From: Luzula sylvatica
Lineage: Eukaryota; Streptophyta; Magnoliopsida; Poales; Juncaceae
DNA: 64,000 nucleotides
Assembly (NCBI GenBank): GCA_946800325.1
Contig: OX326961.1
Span: forward strand, 52,096,793 to 52,160,792
Direction of reading: 5' to 3'
Shown: positions 1-9,944 of the stretch, piece after piece
Position numbering within the stretch: position 1 is the stretch's first letter
Layout of the letters: every line of letters starts with the position of its first letter
The notes under the pieces: generated by a model
Databases searched by the model: none
What the model saw: only the letters and a program-made list of their open reading frames with translations
What the model was told of the DNA's origin: nothing
Program-made: the position numbers and the translations under genes

Positions 1-2
1 AG

Positions 3-1550
3 TTTTTGGTCCAGGGTGTGACTGAAAATGGGGACGAAGACGTGCCTGAAATCGCGCAAGACGAAAGCCCAGAAACTCCGATTTTGAGACGATCAAGCCG
101 GAGAATTAAGCCTACAAACCGTTATTCACCATCACTCCATCATTTGCTGCTAACCGATGCGGGTGAACCAGAAGGCTACCGAGAGGCGGTACACGGAGGT
201 GATTCGGTCAAGTGGGAGCGCGCGATGAAGGAAGAGATTGAGTCTCTCCGGAAGAACAATACTTGGGAAATGACCCGGTTGCCAGATGGCAAGAAGGCGC
301 TGCAAAACAAATGGGTCTACCGAGTGAAGGACGAGTCAGATGGCAGCAAGAGATACAAGGCGAGGCTGGTAGTCAAGGGGTTTCTTCAGAAGAAGGGAAT
401 CGACTACACGGAGGTGTTCTCGCCGGTGGTAAAGCTGAGGACTATTCGCACGGTGTTAAGTATTGTAGCAGCGGAGGATTTGCACCTCGAGCAAATGGAT
501 GTCAAGACGGCGTTCCTTCATGGCGATTTGGAGGAGGACATCTATATGGTGCAACCTGAAGGTTTCGAGATCCCGGGAAAGGAGGATCTTGTGTGCAGGC
601 TTAAGAAGAGCTTGTACGGTTTAAAGCAGGCTCCAAGGCAGTGGTACAAGAAGTTCGACAAGTTCATGTGTGATCGTGGTTTTCGTAGGGGTGACACCGA
701 CCATTGTTGCTACTACAAGAGTAGTGGAGAAACATACATTATATTGATTTTGTATGTTGATGATATGCTCATTGCAGGTGCGAACATGAGAGAGATCGAC
801 AAGCTCAAGATGGAGTTGTCAAGAGGATTTGAAATGAAGGATTTAGGAGAGGCGAGCCAAATTCTTGGGATGCGAATTACTCGAGATCGAAGCAAGGGTA
901 CTCTCACAGTGTCACAAGAGAAGTACGCCATGGTGTGCACGAGACCCGACATTTCTCATGTAGTGGGAGTCGTGAGCCGGTTCATGGCAAACCCCGGCAT
1001 CGAGCACTGGGAGGCGATTAAGTGGCTACTGAGATACTTGAAGGGCACCGCAAGCATGGCACTGTGCTACAAGAAAGGTGGCACGAGTTTGCAAGGCTTT
1101 GTAGATGCTGACCTAGGAGGAGATGTGGATAGTCGGAAGAGCACTTCCGGTTATGTCTTCACGATGGGAGGCACAGCGGTGAGTTGGATGTCGAGATTGC
1201 AGAAGTGTGTGTCGCTATCGACAACGGAGGCTGAGTATGTAGCAATCTCGGAGGCCGGAAAGGAGATGGTATGGCTCTTGACTTTTCTGAAGGAGATCGG
1301 GAAAGCTCAAGGATGCAAGACACTTTACACCGACAGTCAAAGTGCCTTATGTCTCGCGAAGAATTCGGTGTTCCACTCGAGGACCAAGCACATCCAACTG
1401 AAGTATCACTACATCCGGGAACTTGTGAGTGACGGGGTCTTATCGCTGGAGAAGATCCAAGGTGCCAAGAACGCTGCAGATATGTTGACCAAGGAAGTCC
1501 CCACCGACAAGCTGAGGCTGTGCGTCGCCTCAGTGGGGCTGGTCACGTAA
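3..1550 (+). CDS. Copia Pol polyprotein, RT-RNase H part, open at the left edge
   Basis: This frame is open from the window edge; the true start is outside it. It encodes the C-terminal part of a copia polyprotein that copies element RNA into DNA. Numbering from base 6, the reverse transcriptase has MDVKTAFLHG at about residue 164 and the catalytic YVDD at about 250. RNase H has DADLGGD at about 367, STTEAEY, and a TDSQSA block before the end. The frame has no stop, but it lacks the segment that normally joins the RT thumb to RNase H: SQEKY runs straight into AMVCTRPDIS at about 921-930. In related polyproteins roughly 50-60 residues lie there. The deletion is in frame and its ends share the Tyr codon region, which suggests a microhomology event. 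The copy looks recently active but is probably defective. Confidence 0.93.
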   Translation, partial: FLVQGVTENGDEDVPEIAQDESPETPILRRSSRRIKPTNRYSPSLHHLLLTDAGEPEGYREAVHGGDSVKWERAMKEEIESLRKNNTWEMTRLPDGKKALQNKWVYRVKDESDGSKRYKARLVVKGFLQKKGIDYTEVFSPVVKLRTIRTVLSIVAAEDLHLEQMDVKTAFLHGDLEEDIYMVQPEGFEIPGKEDLVCRLKKSLYGLKQAPRQWYKKFDKFMCDRGFRRGDTDHCCYYKSSGETYIILILYVDDMLIAGANMREIDKLKMELSRGFEMKDLGEASQILGMRITRDRSKGTLTVSQEKYAMVCTRPDISHVVGVVSRFMANPGIEHWEAIKWLLRYLKGTASMALCYKKGGTSLQGFVDADLGGDVDSRKSTSGYVFTMGGTAVSWMSRLQKCVSLSTTEAEYVAISEAGKEMVWLLTFLKEIGKAQGCKTLYTDSQSALCLAKNSVFHSRTKHIQLKYHYIRELVSDGVLSLEKIQGAKNAADMLTKEVPTDKLRLCVASVGLVT

Positions 1551-1635
1551 ACCATGGGAGCCGTCGCCGGACTCAAGGAAGTCCCGCTCGGGACGGGAGA
1601 AAGAAGACTGGTGCAAAAGTCTCCAAGTGGGAGAT

Positions 1636-1997
1636 TGTTATGGTATGGAGACTTTTGGAAACCTGAAGATTAGGAAATTAGAAAAAGGAAACCTTGAAGA
1701 AATAGGAAAACTCTCCATATATTGATATTTCCATGATTGAATGGTAATTAAGGCAATGATTATTTCCTTGTATTATTTCCTTGTATTGGGTAGGAGTTTA
1801 ACTATAAATAGAGGGCTAGGCTAGAGTTTTATTCATTCCAACAAAGCACAAACAATTGTATTCTCTCTTTCTCCAGTATAGTAAAATAAGTTTGAGTGCC
1901 GGCGGCCGTGGTTTTTTCCCTTCGGGGTTTCCACGTAAAAATACTTGTGTTCGCGTGTGTTGTTCTTGTGTGTGTGTGTGCGGCGACGATCCTAACA
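1636..1997 (+). repeat. 3' LTR of copia element
   Basis: It begins TGTTA after the polypurine tract and ends TAACA, so its 5-bp ends are inverted repeats. A TATAAATA box lies at 1803-1810, followed by a short R/U5-like region with GT-rich sequence. It was recognised from these ends and from the position after pol; only one LTR is present. Confidence 0.85.
1803..1810 (+). promoter_or_regulatory. LTR TATA box
   Basis: TATAAATA in the middle of the 362-bp LTR is the expected position of the element's core promoter. Transcription from this 3' copy would read into 1998 onward. Confidence 0.55.
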
Positions 1998-2193
1998 AGC
2001 ATGTTCTATTAGTTCGTTCGAACTGAATCATATTCAGCAGAACTAACTATAGTGCGTTCGAACGCACCATAATAGTTCGTTCGAGCGAACCATATCCTGG
2101 TTCCAGAATTCTCACAATCTCATTGTGAGTTCATTCATTTGATCATCCTTATTTGTACTTTCTTCTAGTTGATCCAAAACTGTATTTCCTTCA
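1998..2193 (-). mobile_element. Inverted LTR fragment of the TGAAAG copia family
   Basis: Read on the minus strand from 2193, the sequence starts with TGAAGGAAATACAG and continues TTTTGGATCAAC. This matches the first 26 bases of the LTR at 6501 with about two mismatches. Further in it carries three CGTTCGAACG-type dyads spaced as in the LTRs at 21137 and 24591. It is cut at 1998 by the copia LTR, so it is the older element. Confidence 0.65.
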
Positions 2194-2413
2194 ACCAAAT
2201 CCACACATTAATTTTATCACTTCGGAATTACAGCCATGCCTTAATCATTGGAATCTTAATGACATCATACATGTCAATGATCCCTACTACGAAATCGTAT
2301 TACGTTTGTTTCATGCAAACGAGAGGTTGGAGGATGATGGAAATTTTTAGTTCTTATCTATTTGGAAAGGGAATCGTGGTATCCCAAGATTTGTTAGAGG
2401 ATTTGTTCTTTAA
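2194..2413 (+). pseudogene. Fragment of plant transposon-associated ORF
   Basis: Two overlapping reading frames encode pieces resembling the ORF at 37064-38339. One frame has a W-x-L segment followed by Y-x-x-I-x-x-RLF-x-A; the other continues SYLFGKGIVVS. In the full copy these align with NWSLGG, NQIVRLFYAHA and SYLLGKEITIS. The frame changes near 2335-2350, so the fragment is broken. It resembles the 'putative plant transposon protein' group found as an extra ORF in plant LTR elements; its function is unknown. It is cut on the left by an LTR and on the right by the CACTA element. Confidence 0.5.
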
Positions 2414-2439
2414 CACTACAACACAATAGTTTTTTAGGG

Positions 2440-2790
2440 TCGGGCCGCCCCTAAATTTGAGCTATTATTGGGTCGGCCAGTTCCAAAAAGAAGTTTGGGT
2501 CGGTCAAAACAGGGTCAGACGCCCCATTAAGTTCGAAAATTTGGGTCGGCCCGCCCCAATATGAAATTACCGCCCCAATAGTGTTGTTGGGACGTCTTTT
2601 ATTTGGGTCCGCCCGACCCTAAAATTTGGGTCGGCCCGCCCCAAAAGATAAAACCGCCCCAACAAGCATTTGTAACTGCCCGCCCCAATAAATTCCCGTC
2701 CCAACAAAGGTTTGCAGCTGCCCGCCCCAATAAATCCCCGCCCCCAATGCTCTATTTGGTCGGCCCGCCCCAAACTCTACCGCCCCAAAA
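2440..2790. repeat. CACTA left subterminal GC-rich repeats
   Basis: There are many direct and inverted copies of a motif close to GGGTCGGCCCGCCCC, with a run of CCGCCCCAA spaced every 20-40 bp. The counterpart cluster is at 4655-4890. In CACTA elements such subterminal arrays are transposase binding sites; that role is inferred here. Confidence 0.8.
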
Positions 2791-2799
2791 CCTTACACG

Positions 2800-3210
2800 T
2801 TAGTCAGCTTTGTCCCCCTTCTCTCTATTTTTCCCTCGCCAGCACTCTCTTCTCTCTTTCTTTTTCCGCTCGCTCTCCCTCTCTCTCTCGTGCTCTCTCT
2901 CGTGCTCGCTCTCCCTTTCCCTCTCTCTCTCCACTAGGGTTAAGCCGAGAAGACTCTCCATCCCTCTCTCTCGTGCTTTCTCTCTCAGCTTCTCCCGCTC
3001 TGTCTCTCGGATATGTCTCTCTCGGCTCGCGGATCTGCCTCTCTCGTGCTCTCTCTCTCTCAGCTTCTCCTGCTCTGTCTCTCTCTCTCCGCTAGGGTTT
3101 TTGCTCTGGATCTATCTATCTCGGCTCGCGGCTACATCAGAGGAGGAATGGAGAAGGGACGACGGCGATTTCAGTTGGGATTTCAGCTCCGGATCTCTTG
3201 CATCTGGTAA
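2800..3210 (+). other. CT-rich leader-like region inside CACTA
   Basis: About 300 bp of CTCTCT-rich sequence resembles a plant 5' UTR. It contains CTAGGGTTT-type motifs and ends in a short ATG frame followed by a possible donor (CATCTG/GTAATTTT, about 3207). Long reading frames here are a product of the CT repeats. It is probably the promoter and first exon of a captured host gene. Confidence 0.4.
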
Positions 3211-4110
3211 TTTTGTGTTTTTCTTTTCTTTTTTCAGTTTTTTTCGTAGTAAATTGTTGAATTCGGATTTCAATTTGGGAAAATGCAGAATTAGGGTTAC
3301 GATTTTTGTCATTATTGCTGAATTTGGGTTTTAATTGTTGAATTATGATTTTAATTGTTGATTTGGAGTTTGAATTGTTTAATTATGGCTTCAATTGTTT
3401 AATTGCTGAATTTGTGTTTTTTTCTGTCAATTTGAGTTTACTGGGTCTACCTCCCTCCTCTCTTGTGCTCTCGCGCTGGACCACACTGGCAGCCAAGCCT
3501 CGTCTCGTCTGAGAGGATCCAGTGACATGTGACCACTTCCTCGCCTCATCTGAGTTTACTGGTATTTTTTTTGTTTGTTTCTCTCAATTCTTGATAAAAT
3601 TTAGGGTTTCATTATAGTGTTTTTTAACATGATTTCGACTGTGCAGGGTTTTTTAACTAACATTGTCAATTTTACTGGTTTTTTTTTTAATTTTCGTCAC
3701 TGCTTTTTGTTCCTTTTTTACTGTTTTTCTTGCCCCTTTTTTACTGATTTAATATTTTGTAGGTATGTTAAATGCGATGCAAAAGCTAGACTAGACGAAG
3801 GTTCCAGCAATTCCTTTTGAAAAAAGGTTAATATTATTCAAATTTTTATTTATTTATTCATTAATGAAAATAAATTTGTAAATGCAAATTTGATAAGGCT
3901 TAGCAGTTATGGTTTAGGTTTAGTGTTTAGTTTAAATTTGATAAGTAAATTTATTTAAACAAGCTTCAATTATACAATTTAATCCCAATTCATCTTCAAT
4001 ATCAAGCTAGCCATCGGTTCAATCGAATCATTGTTCAATTTGCAATTAATTAAAAAAATGGCAGTAAAAAGACAACAAATCACAATTTTTTTGCTACTTC
4101 TGTTTTGCAG
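3211..4110. other. AT-rich intron-like interior of CACTA
   Basis: T-rich sequence with TTTTGTAG and TTTTGCAG acceptor-like sites; no long frame. A short segment at about 3762-3820 after TTTTGTAG could be a second captured exon, but its product is not recognisable. Confidence 0.35.
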
Positions 4111-4187
4111 GTATACGCAACAGATTTGGGAGTGGCTACCGATCCAAATGCGATTATCATAGCAATTAGAGGAACTCAAGAAAATAG
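4111..4187 (+). pseudogene. Captured exon of a class-3 lipase-like gene
   Basis: A TTTTGCAG acceptor precedes a short exon encoding VYATDLGVATDPNAI, then IIAIRGTQEN, then a possible AG/GTT donor. The pattern hydrophobic-ATD...AI-x-IA-(I/F)-RGT matches the strand and RGT region just ahead of the nucleophile domain in plant class-3 lipases (alpha/beta hydrolases). The Ser-containing GHSLG motif is not present nearby, so only a fragment was taken. Assignment rests on about 25 residues. Confidence 0.5.
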
Positions 4188-4650
4188 GTTCTTAATAATT
4201 TTCTTCATTGATTTTATAGCAAATTTTCAAAAAACAAGGGGTAATTTGGTAAATTGGCAAAACTTTTTGCTTATTATTTTGTTTCACTACACAAAACTGA
4301 TTTTTTGTTAAATACTTTTATTAAATATTTTCTGATTTTTTAATGTTTTTTATTGTATTTTTTGATGTTTTTGAAATGGATTTTTTTTGTGTTCATTTTT
4401 TTTTATTTTTTTATTGTTGAAAAGTATTTAATATTTTGGAAATGTTTTTCCTGGTTTTTTCTACTGTTTTTGAAAAGTATTTAATATTTTGGATTTATTC
4501 AATACTTTCATTAAATATTTATTCAATGTTTCTTTTTGTATTTTTTTTTTATGTTTTTAAAGTTTTATTTCACTAGTTTTTATTTCACTACTTATTTATG
4601 TTTTTATGTTTTATATATATATCGAAATTAAAAAAATATTAATAAATACT
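4188..4650. other. T-rich CACTA interior without gene
   Basis: Low-complexity T-rich DNA with repeated TTAATATTTTGG segments. I see no coding or RNA feature. Confidence 0.5.
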
Positions 4651-4654
4651 ATTA

Positions 4655-4890
4655 GGGTCGGCCAGCCCCATTAGCTGACGCGTCAGTACTGACAGTACTA
4701 TTTATGCTGTGAATTGACTGATGGTTATAGGGTCGGCCCGCTCCATTAAATACCGCCCCAAAAATGTTATAGGGTCGGCCCGCCCCTGACAGGAACGCAG
4801 CTTTTAGGGACACCCATTTAGGGTCGCCTCACCGACCCAATAACCTATAGGGACGGTTTTGAGGTCTTGTTGGGTCAGTTTTGGCTGCCC
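4655..4890. repeat. CACTA right subterminal GC-rich repeats
   Basis: Copies of GGGTCGGCCCGCCCC in direct and inverted orientation mirror the left cluster and lead into the GTGTTGTAGTG terminus. Confidence 0.75.
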
Positions 4891-4915
4891 CAATAGTCCA
4901 TATGTGTTGTAGTGT

Positions 4916-5765
4916 AAACCCTAACTCCATTCCTAATTTTATTACATTACAAAAAGTTTTGAACTTCATGGGCATTTTTGTAATTTTCAATTTTTTTCAA
5001 CATTTCTTATTTCTAATTCTAACCCTAACTTAAATGGCATTTTTGCAATTCAAACCCTAACTCCATTCCTAATTTTATTACATTACAACAAGTTTTGAAC
5101 TTCAAGGGCATTTTCGTAATTTTCAATTTTTTTCAACATTTCTTATTTCTAATTCTAACCCTAACTTAAATGACATTTTTGCAATTCAAACCCTAAATCC
5201 ATTCCTAATTTTATTACATTACAAGAAGTTTTGAACTTCAAGGGCATTTTCGTAATTTTCAATTTTTTTCAACATTTCTTATTTCTAATTCTAACCCTAA
5301 CTAAAATGGCATTTTTACAATTTAAACCCTAACTCCATTCCTAATTTTATTACATTACACAAGTTTTGAACTTCAAGGGCATTTTCGTAATTTTCAATTT
5401 TTTTCAACATTTCTTATTTCTAATTCTAATCCTAACTTAAATGGCATTTTTGCAATTTAAACCGTAACTCCATTCCTAATTATATTACATTACAACAAGT
5501 TTTGAACTTCAAGGGCATTTTCGTAATTTTCAATTTTTTTCAACATTTCTTATTTCTACTTCTAAGCCTAACTTAAATGACATTTTTGCAATTCAAACCC
5601 TAACTTCATTCCTAATTTTACTACAATACAACAAGTTTTGAACTTCAAGGGCAATTTCGTAATTTTCAATTTTTTTCAACATTTCTTATTTCTAATTCTA
5701 ACCCTAACTTAAATGGCATTTTTGCAATTCAAACCCTAACTTCATTCCTAATTTTAATCCTAACT
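4916..5765 (+). repeat. 136-bp tandem array with telobox
   Basis: Six full units and one partial unit begin AAACCCTAACTCCATTCC at 4916, 5052, 5188, 5324, 5459, 5595 and 5731, a period of 135-136 bp. Each unit carries two CCCTAA blocks (AAACCCTAA and CTAACCCTAAC) plus T-rich spacer. Units differ by only a few bases. The array starts exactly at the CACTA insertion point, so its left end may be hidden beyond the element. Confidence 0.93.
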
Positions 5766-6060
5766 TTCGAAAATATTGTAACGAAAATAAAAACTTATAA
5801 CTTCATTCCTAATTTTTGCAAAGCAAGAAATGTACTTTCTAATGAAAAATGAACAAGTTTCAATTTGTCTACTCCAAATCGCCAAAAAAAGAAAGCTTAT
5901 AACTTCAAATCTGCCATTTAGAACAAAAAATACAAGCATTAAACTTCACATTTACACTATATATAACAAATCTTGTACAAAAAAATAACAAAACGTACCT
6001 CAAAAAACCGAGCTCAAAGAGGAGGAAGAAGAGGAGGAAGAAGAAGAGAAGGAAGAAGAA
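5766..6060. other. AT-rich spacer and purine tract
   Basis: No gene is seen. The segment ends in a GA-rich run (about 6015-6085, GAGGAAGAA repeats). Read on the minus strand, that is a CT-rich leader followed by a possible donor at about 5998. Confidence 0.4.
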
Positions 6061-6350
6061 GAGAAGAGAAAGGAAAAGAAAAGAGGTTTTTAGGGTACTG
6101 TGATGGGGCGGGATTCCATTTCACGCCAGGCGGGAAACCATAAAGCGCCTTTCATTAATTATAGTTTAACGGTTCGATTAAGCTTTTATTTGAATTTAAT
6201 GAGAGGCGGGGAACCATACCTCGCCCCTATTTTGACAGGCGGAGAACCATTCTCCGCAAAATACATTATTCAAATTTTTATAAAAACTTGGTTATTTCGT
6301 AAATATTATTTTAAAACTTGGTTAAATAGGAATAAGTTCCATATAAAAAT
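6060..6350 (-). repeat. GC-patch repeat, inverted partner of 16980-17290
   Basis: On the minus strand this contains TGTATTTTGCGG, AATGGTTCTCCGCC, GGCGAGGTATGGTTCC and a CCTGGCG block in the same order as the plus strand at 17060-17220. Both copies border a pyrimidine-rich tract. The element class is undetermined; a long terminal inverted repeat or a dispersed promoter fragment are both possible. Confidence 0.6.
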
Positions 6351-6500
6351 AGAAGTGGAACTTAAGTCCATTCTGGACCTGTTTGATTTGGGGGATATTG
6401 ATATATATGGATATGGAAATACATGTTGATCACTATCCATGTATTTGATAATCCATATGAGTTGTTTGATTCGTTGTATTTTGAAATCATGTATATCAAA

Positions 6501-7496
6501 TGAAAGAAATACAGTTTCGGATCAACCGTAAAAGTGTACATAAGGATAAACGAATGTAGTCGTACATTCGTAGCCATAACTTTCAGTAGGAAAATCCGAT
6601 TTGAATGGTTCAAATTGGGTAAGATAGATAATTAGATTATCTATAACCTTCATGTAGAAATATATTTCATATGAACGAAGTATAAGTATCGTTTCTGTGA
6701 AATATCGAAAGGGTGCAACAGTATGACATACAGTTAGTAAAACAGTCATACCTTTTGCATACGAACTCCAATTGGGCTGGGCCAAATTGTATTGTGTAGA
6801 TAATAAGATTATCTACAACTTTCATGTTGGTTGATTTTCTGTCAGAGAAATTTATCAATTTCGTCTGGACAGATTACTGAACAGGTTCATGCACTTTTCT
6901 GTGTGAAAGGATGTATATTGGATATACATGCCTTTTGGCTAATCATAATCCTATTAGATATAAATAGGATACTTTCTCTCTCATCCCTATGCTAATTCAT
7001 ACAGAATTATTCTACCCAAAACACAAGAGAAAAGAGCAAATTCAGATTTGATCTTTTGTGAGTGAAAGGGTGCTAAGAGAGAGAGATAGAGAATCAATTC
7101 GATCGAGCAAGTTCACCGGTGCATCGTCTAGGCAGGTGCATCCATGACCAACGTCTTGCGACTCAAGGTGGATACACGTAGAAGAACAACATCTGAGGCT
7201 CTTTCAGTTGTGATCGATTCGGACGCCGTGAATTCAGTCGGAGACGAAATCAAGCGAATCGGCGAAGTCAACAAACGGTGAAAGACGCGTGGTGTGGGAC
7301 GCGCGGATTGTCACCAACGTGACAGGAGATAGAAGGCAGCGATCAACCCTTCGAGTGCAATCAATTTTGCACCGGTATGAATCTGTCCTTCTATTGCATC
7401 GTACCCTCGAAGTCGTGGCGTGATCTCGGGAATCGGGGAATCGGACCGGGCCTTCATTCCGCTGCGCGGGCCCGGGGTCGAGGATATTCCCCTACA
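6501..7496 (+). repeat. 5' LTR
   Basis: Starts TGAAAG and ends CTACA. A TATAAATAGG box lies at about 6959-6968. It contains two copies of the GATAAT-hairpin repeat that continues downstream of the primer site. The last 120 bp are GC-rich. Confidence 0.95.
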
Positions 7497-7497
7497 G

Positions 7498-7509
7498 TGG
7501 TATCAGAGC
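7498..7509 (+). other. Primer binding site (tRNA-iMet)
   Basis: TGGTATCAGAGC starts one base after the 5' LTR end. It is the standard complement to the 3' end of initiator tRNA-Met used by plant copia elements. Confidence 0.92.
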
Positions 7510-7799
7510 GATCGGCATCGATTCGAGGGTCGAATCATAGTCGTATATTAGATATACGCACGGGTTATCAAAGTTCGTACCCGTTTGCATGATGTTACAT
7601 ATAGAGAAAGTCAAATTCCGTTAAAATCACAAGTGGAATTCGCTAGAGATCGATCAAAAGTTGATTGAGAGTATCTAGGAATGATCGTGAAAAAGTTTCA
7701 TGATTTATCGTTTTGGAAACGAGCGAAAACGAACGAAACGGCAAAATCTGCAGAAAATTAGAATACGAAACAGTGAGTAAAACTAAGATAATTTTCAGT

Positions 7800-8325
7800 G
7801 CGAAACTCCCAATTGATTGAATCAAATTGGCGTAGTTAGATAATGAGATTATCTATGACTTTGATACAGCAATTTTTTTCATTTGAACGAATTATCAGTG
7901 TCGTTTTTATGAAATACTGAAAGGGTGCGACTGTTTGACGTACAGAGACTAAAACGTCCGTATATGTCGCATAGAAACTCCAATTGAGTCCAATCCAATT
8001 GGATTAGTTAGATAATAAGATTATCTAGAACTTTTGTTCACGTTCAAAGTCGGTTGGAACAATTTAATATTTTTGTTTCAACAGAATACTGAAAAGGTGT
8101 CTGTAGTTTTCTGGTTGAAAAGGTGTCTATTGGACAAACTTACCTTTTCATTTGTTCGTATTTTACTAAAACTGGTATAACTTTCAGTAGAAAATTCCGA
8201 TTTGAATGGTTCAAATTGGGTTAGTTAGATAATAAGATTATCTAGAACTTTCATGTTGTAATATATTTCATTTGAGCGAAGTATTAGTGTCGTTCTAATG
8301 AAATACCGAAAAGGTACAGAAAAAC
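7800..8325 (+). repeat. Divergent tandem repeats with GATAAT hairpin
   Basis: Three imperfect units (about 7805, 7978 and 8196) share CAATTG, TTAGATAATAAGATTATCTA, ACTTT and a TGAAATACYGAAAGGGTG block. Two further units are inside each LTR (about 6600 and 6767). The core AGATAAT-AAG-ATTATCT is a perfect 7-bp hairpin. The array therefore crosses the LTR/internal boundary. Confidence 0.8.
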
Positions 8326-9940
8326 AGTTTTTCTGCCGCCCCGGGGGCAGTTTTTGGCGCCCCGGACGCGTCCCGGGCGAGGTTTTCTCGCGCCCCACGG
8401 CCCTTGCGTTACAACGGATGGGGAAGTCCGTTATAACGGACCCTTCTCTGGATGCTGTTTTTTGTTTTCGCGATAACTTTGGCTACGAAGCTCGGAATTT
8501 TGAGTTCTTTATATTGATTTGACCGGCATCAAACATTCTATCATATTAGATAATTAATTATTTAGAATAATTAATCTCCCTAAATAAATCATATGCATTT
8601 ACAAATCTTGTGATAGTGATATAATATTATTATGTCACGAATTTAGAAACATGCAATGGCATGATCCCTCATAATATTTAAGTCATGGAAATGCCTTCCA
8701 TATTCACAACCACTATGATCGGTACTACGTCTCACATGGGTTAAGGCCAAAGCCGACATGGGTTATTGTAGTCATCGACGGGGTGGCAAGCGTTAAATAG
8801 GGACTGATAAGGGTTAAGGCCAAAGCCGACTTATTAGTAGTTTATTTGAACGATACGATGAGTATAGTTGTGACTTAACCGTTCAAGCCAGTAAGGGTTG
8901 AGGCCAAAGCCGACTTGATTGGAAGTTCGGGGCATAGATAGGATGCACACACGGAACTGGGATTGTATAGGATACGATCCATCACCGAAATCCTATAAAG
9001 GTTCGAGAGTCGCATTGGATGCGATTGGATATAATCCTACCTAAATAGCGAGATCTCACTCGTCTGCCAAAGCAACTTGTGGGAGGATCGTAAAATATGG
9101 GTCTTGAGTGTTATGGACTTGGAGTCCCGTATCGGTATGAGGGTTATCGATTCGATAAAAATAACACATTCATATATTCATCATATAAACATATAGATTA
9201 AGTACGCATGGTTAGGAGTTAATCTTCATCATCCGTTTAGAATTATGTTTTCAAGCAACACCAAATATATCGATGAGATCGATATGATAGATGGCTTTTG
9301 GGCCGGAATTACCGTTATTAACCTTGATAGTCAAAGAATAGTTCTTAGACTTAAAGGAACGTGTTGGACACGGAAATGGTAGATTCGGGGCTCAATGCTA
9401 TGGCTTTAGAGAAAGCCGGGTTCGATAAACTTTAAGAAGGAATCGAACGATATTACGTGCCTTGTGGTGGCATGTATAGACGCAAATTTCTCAAAATTGT
9501 TTTGAGAATTCGGGTGTATATGAAAGTAAAACACAACGCTCATGAAATAGTTTCAAGAGCTAGAGCGCGTTGAATGGTTCAATGCGGCTCAAAGAGTAGG
9601 TTAATTTTGAGACGCCTTATGGGTCTTTGATTAACACTCGTGTGTTGATGGTACAAGATTTGATCTTTGTGACCGAATATCATATGCATTCGATAGATAA
9701 GTCGATCCCGAAATTGCATATGATGCGATTTAAATTTGAATTGGAGATGCTCAGAGTATCCAAGGAATCCAATGCATATAGATGCGTGGATGTCCTTGTA
9801 ATTCAAAAGCGGGATCGAAAGAAATGTATGTCTAAGGGTATTTTGGAAAAATATTTTCCAAAATGGAGAGTTCGGACAAATAGTTGTCCAAACTTATGAC
9901 TCAAAGAATGGTGAAATCCGAGGAGGATTAAACCAAGAGG
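8326..9940 (+). other. Leader and gag region, decayed
   Basis: GC-rich hairpin-prone stretch (8330-8400) and two CGTT-NN-AACG dyads (8405-8440), then a region where gag would lie. GGCCAAAGCCGAC recurs at about 8750, 8820 and 8900. No gag frame survives; short frames at 9579-9899 give no recognisable domain. Confidence 0.5.
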
Positions 9941-9944
9941 TTGA

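Larger units (their letters stand above)
1..1997 (+). mobile_element. Ty1/copia LTR retrotransposon, 3' half
   Basis: The window opens inside the pol gene of a copia element. Reverse transcriptase and RNase H coding sequence (to 1550) is followed by a short untranslated stretch, a polypurine tract (AAGTGGGAGAT, about 1625-1635) and a 362-bp 3' LTR. The 5' LTR, gag, protease and integrase lie outside the window. The right end abuts an inverted LTR fragment of another family at 1998, so this element inserted into that older copy. The target duplication cannot be tested without the left end. Confidence 0.93.
2414..4914. mobile_element. Non-autonomous CACTA (En/Spm) element, 2.5 kb
   Basis: The left end is CACTACAACAC and the right end is GTGTTGTAGTG, which are perfect inverted repeats of the CACTA class. 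A TAA target duplication flanks it (2411-2413 and 4915-4917). Both ends carry clusters of a GGGTCGGCCCGCCCC motif typical of subterminal transposase sites. No transposase is encoded. The interior has a CT-rich leader-like region, an apparent splice donor after a short ATG frame at about 3148-3207, and an exon of a lipase-like gene, so it looks like a gene-capturing CACTA. It interrupts the boundary between the ORF fragment at 2194 and the tandem array at 4916. Confidence 0.92.

Noticed and set aside
1998..2193. Dyads at 2015-2100 as a promoter of the ORF fragment at 2194
   Set aside because: They belong to an inverted LTR fragment ending at 2193, so their position before the ORF fragment is due to insertion.
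2567..3334. Several long frames on both strands in 2567-3334
   Set aside because: They arise from CACTA GC-rich repeats and CT-rich leader sequence; residues are Ser/Leu or Pro-rich low complexity.
4916..5765. Interstitial telomere
   Set aside because: CCCTAA occurs only twice per 136-bp unit and is not itself tandem, so it is a telobox-bearing repeat rather than telomere DNA.
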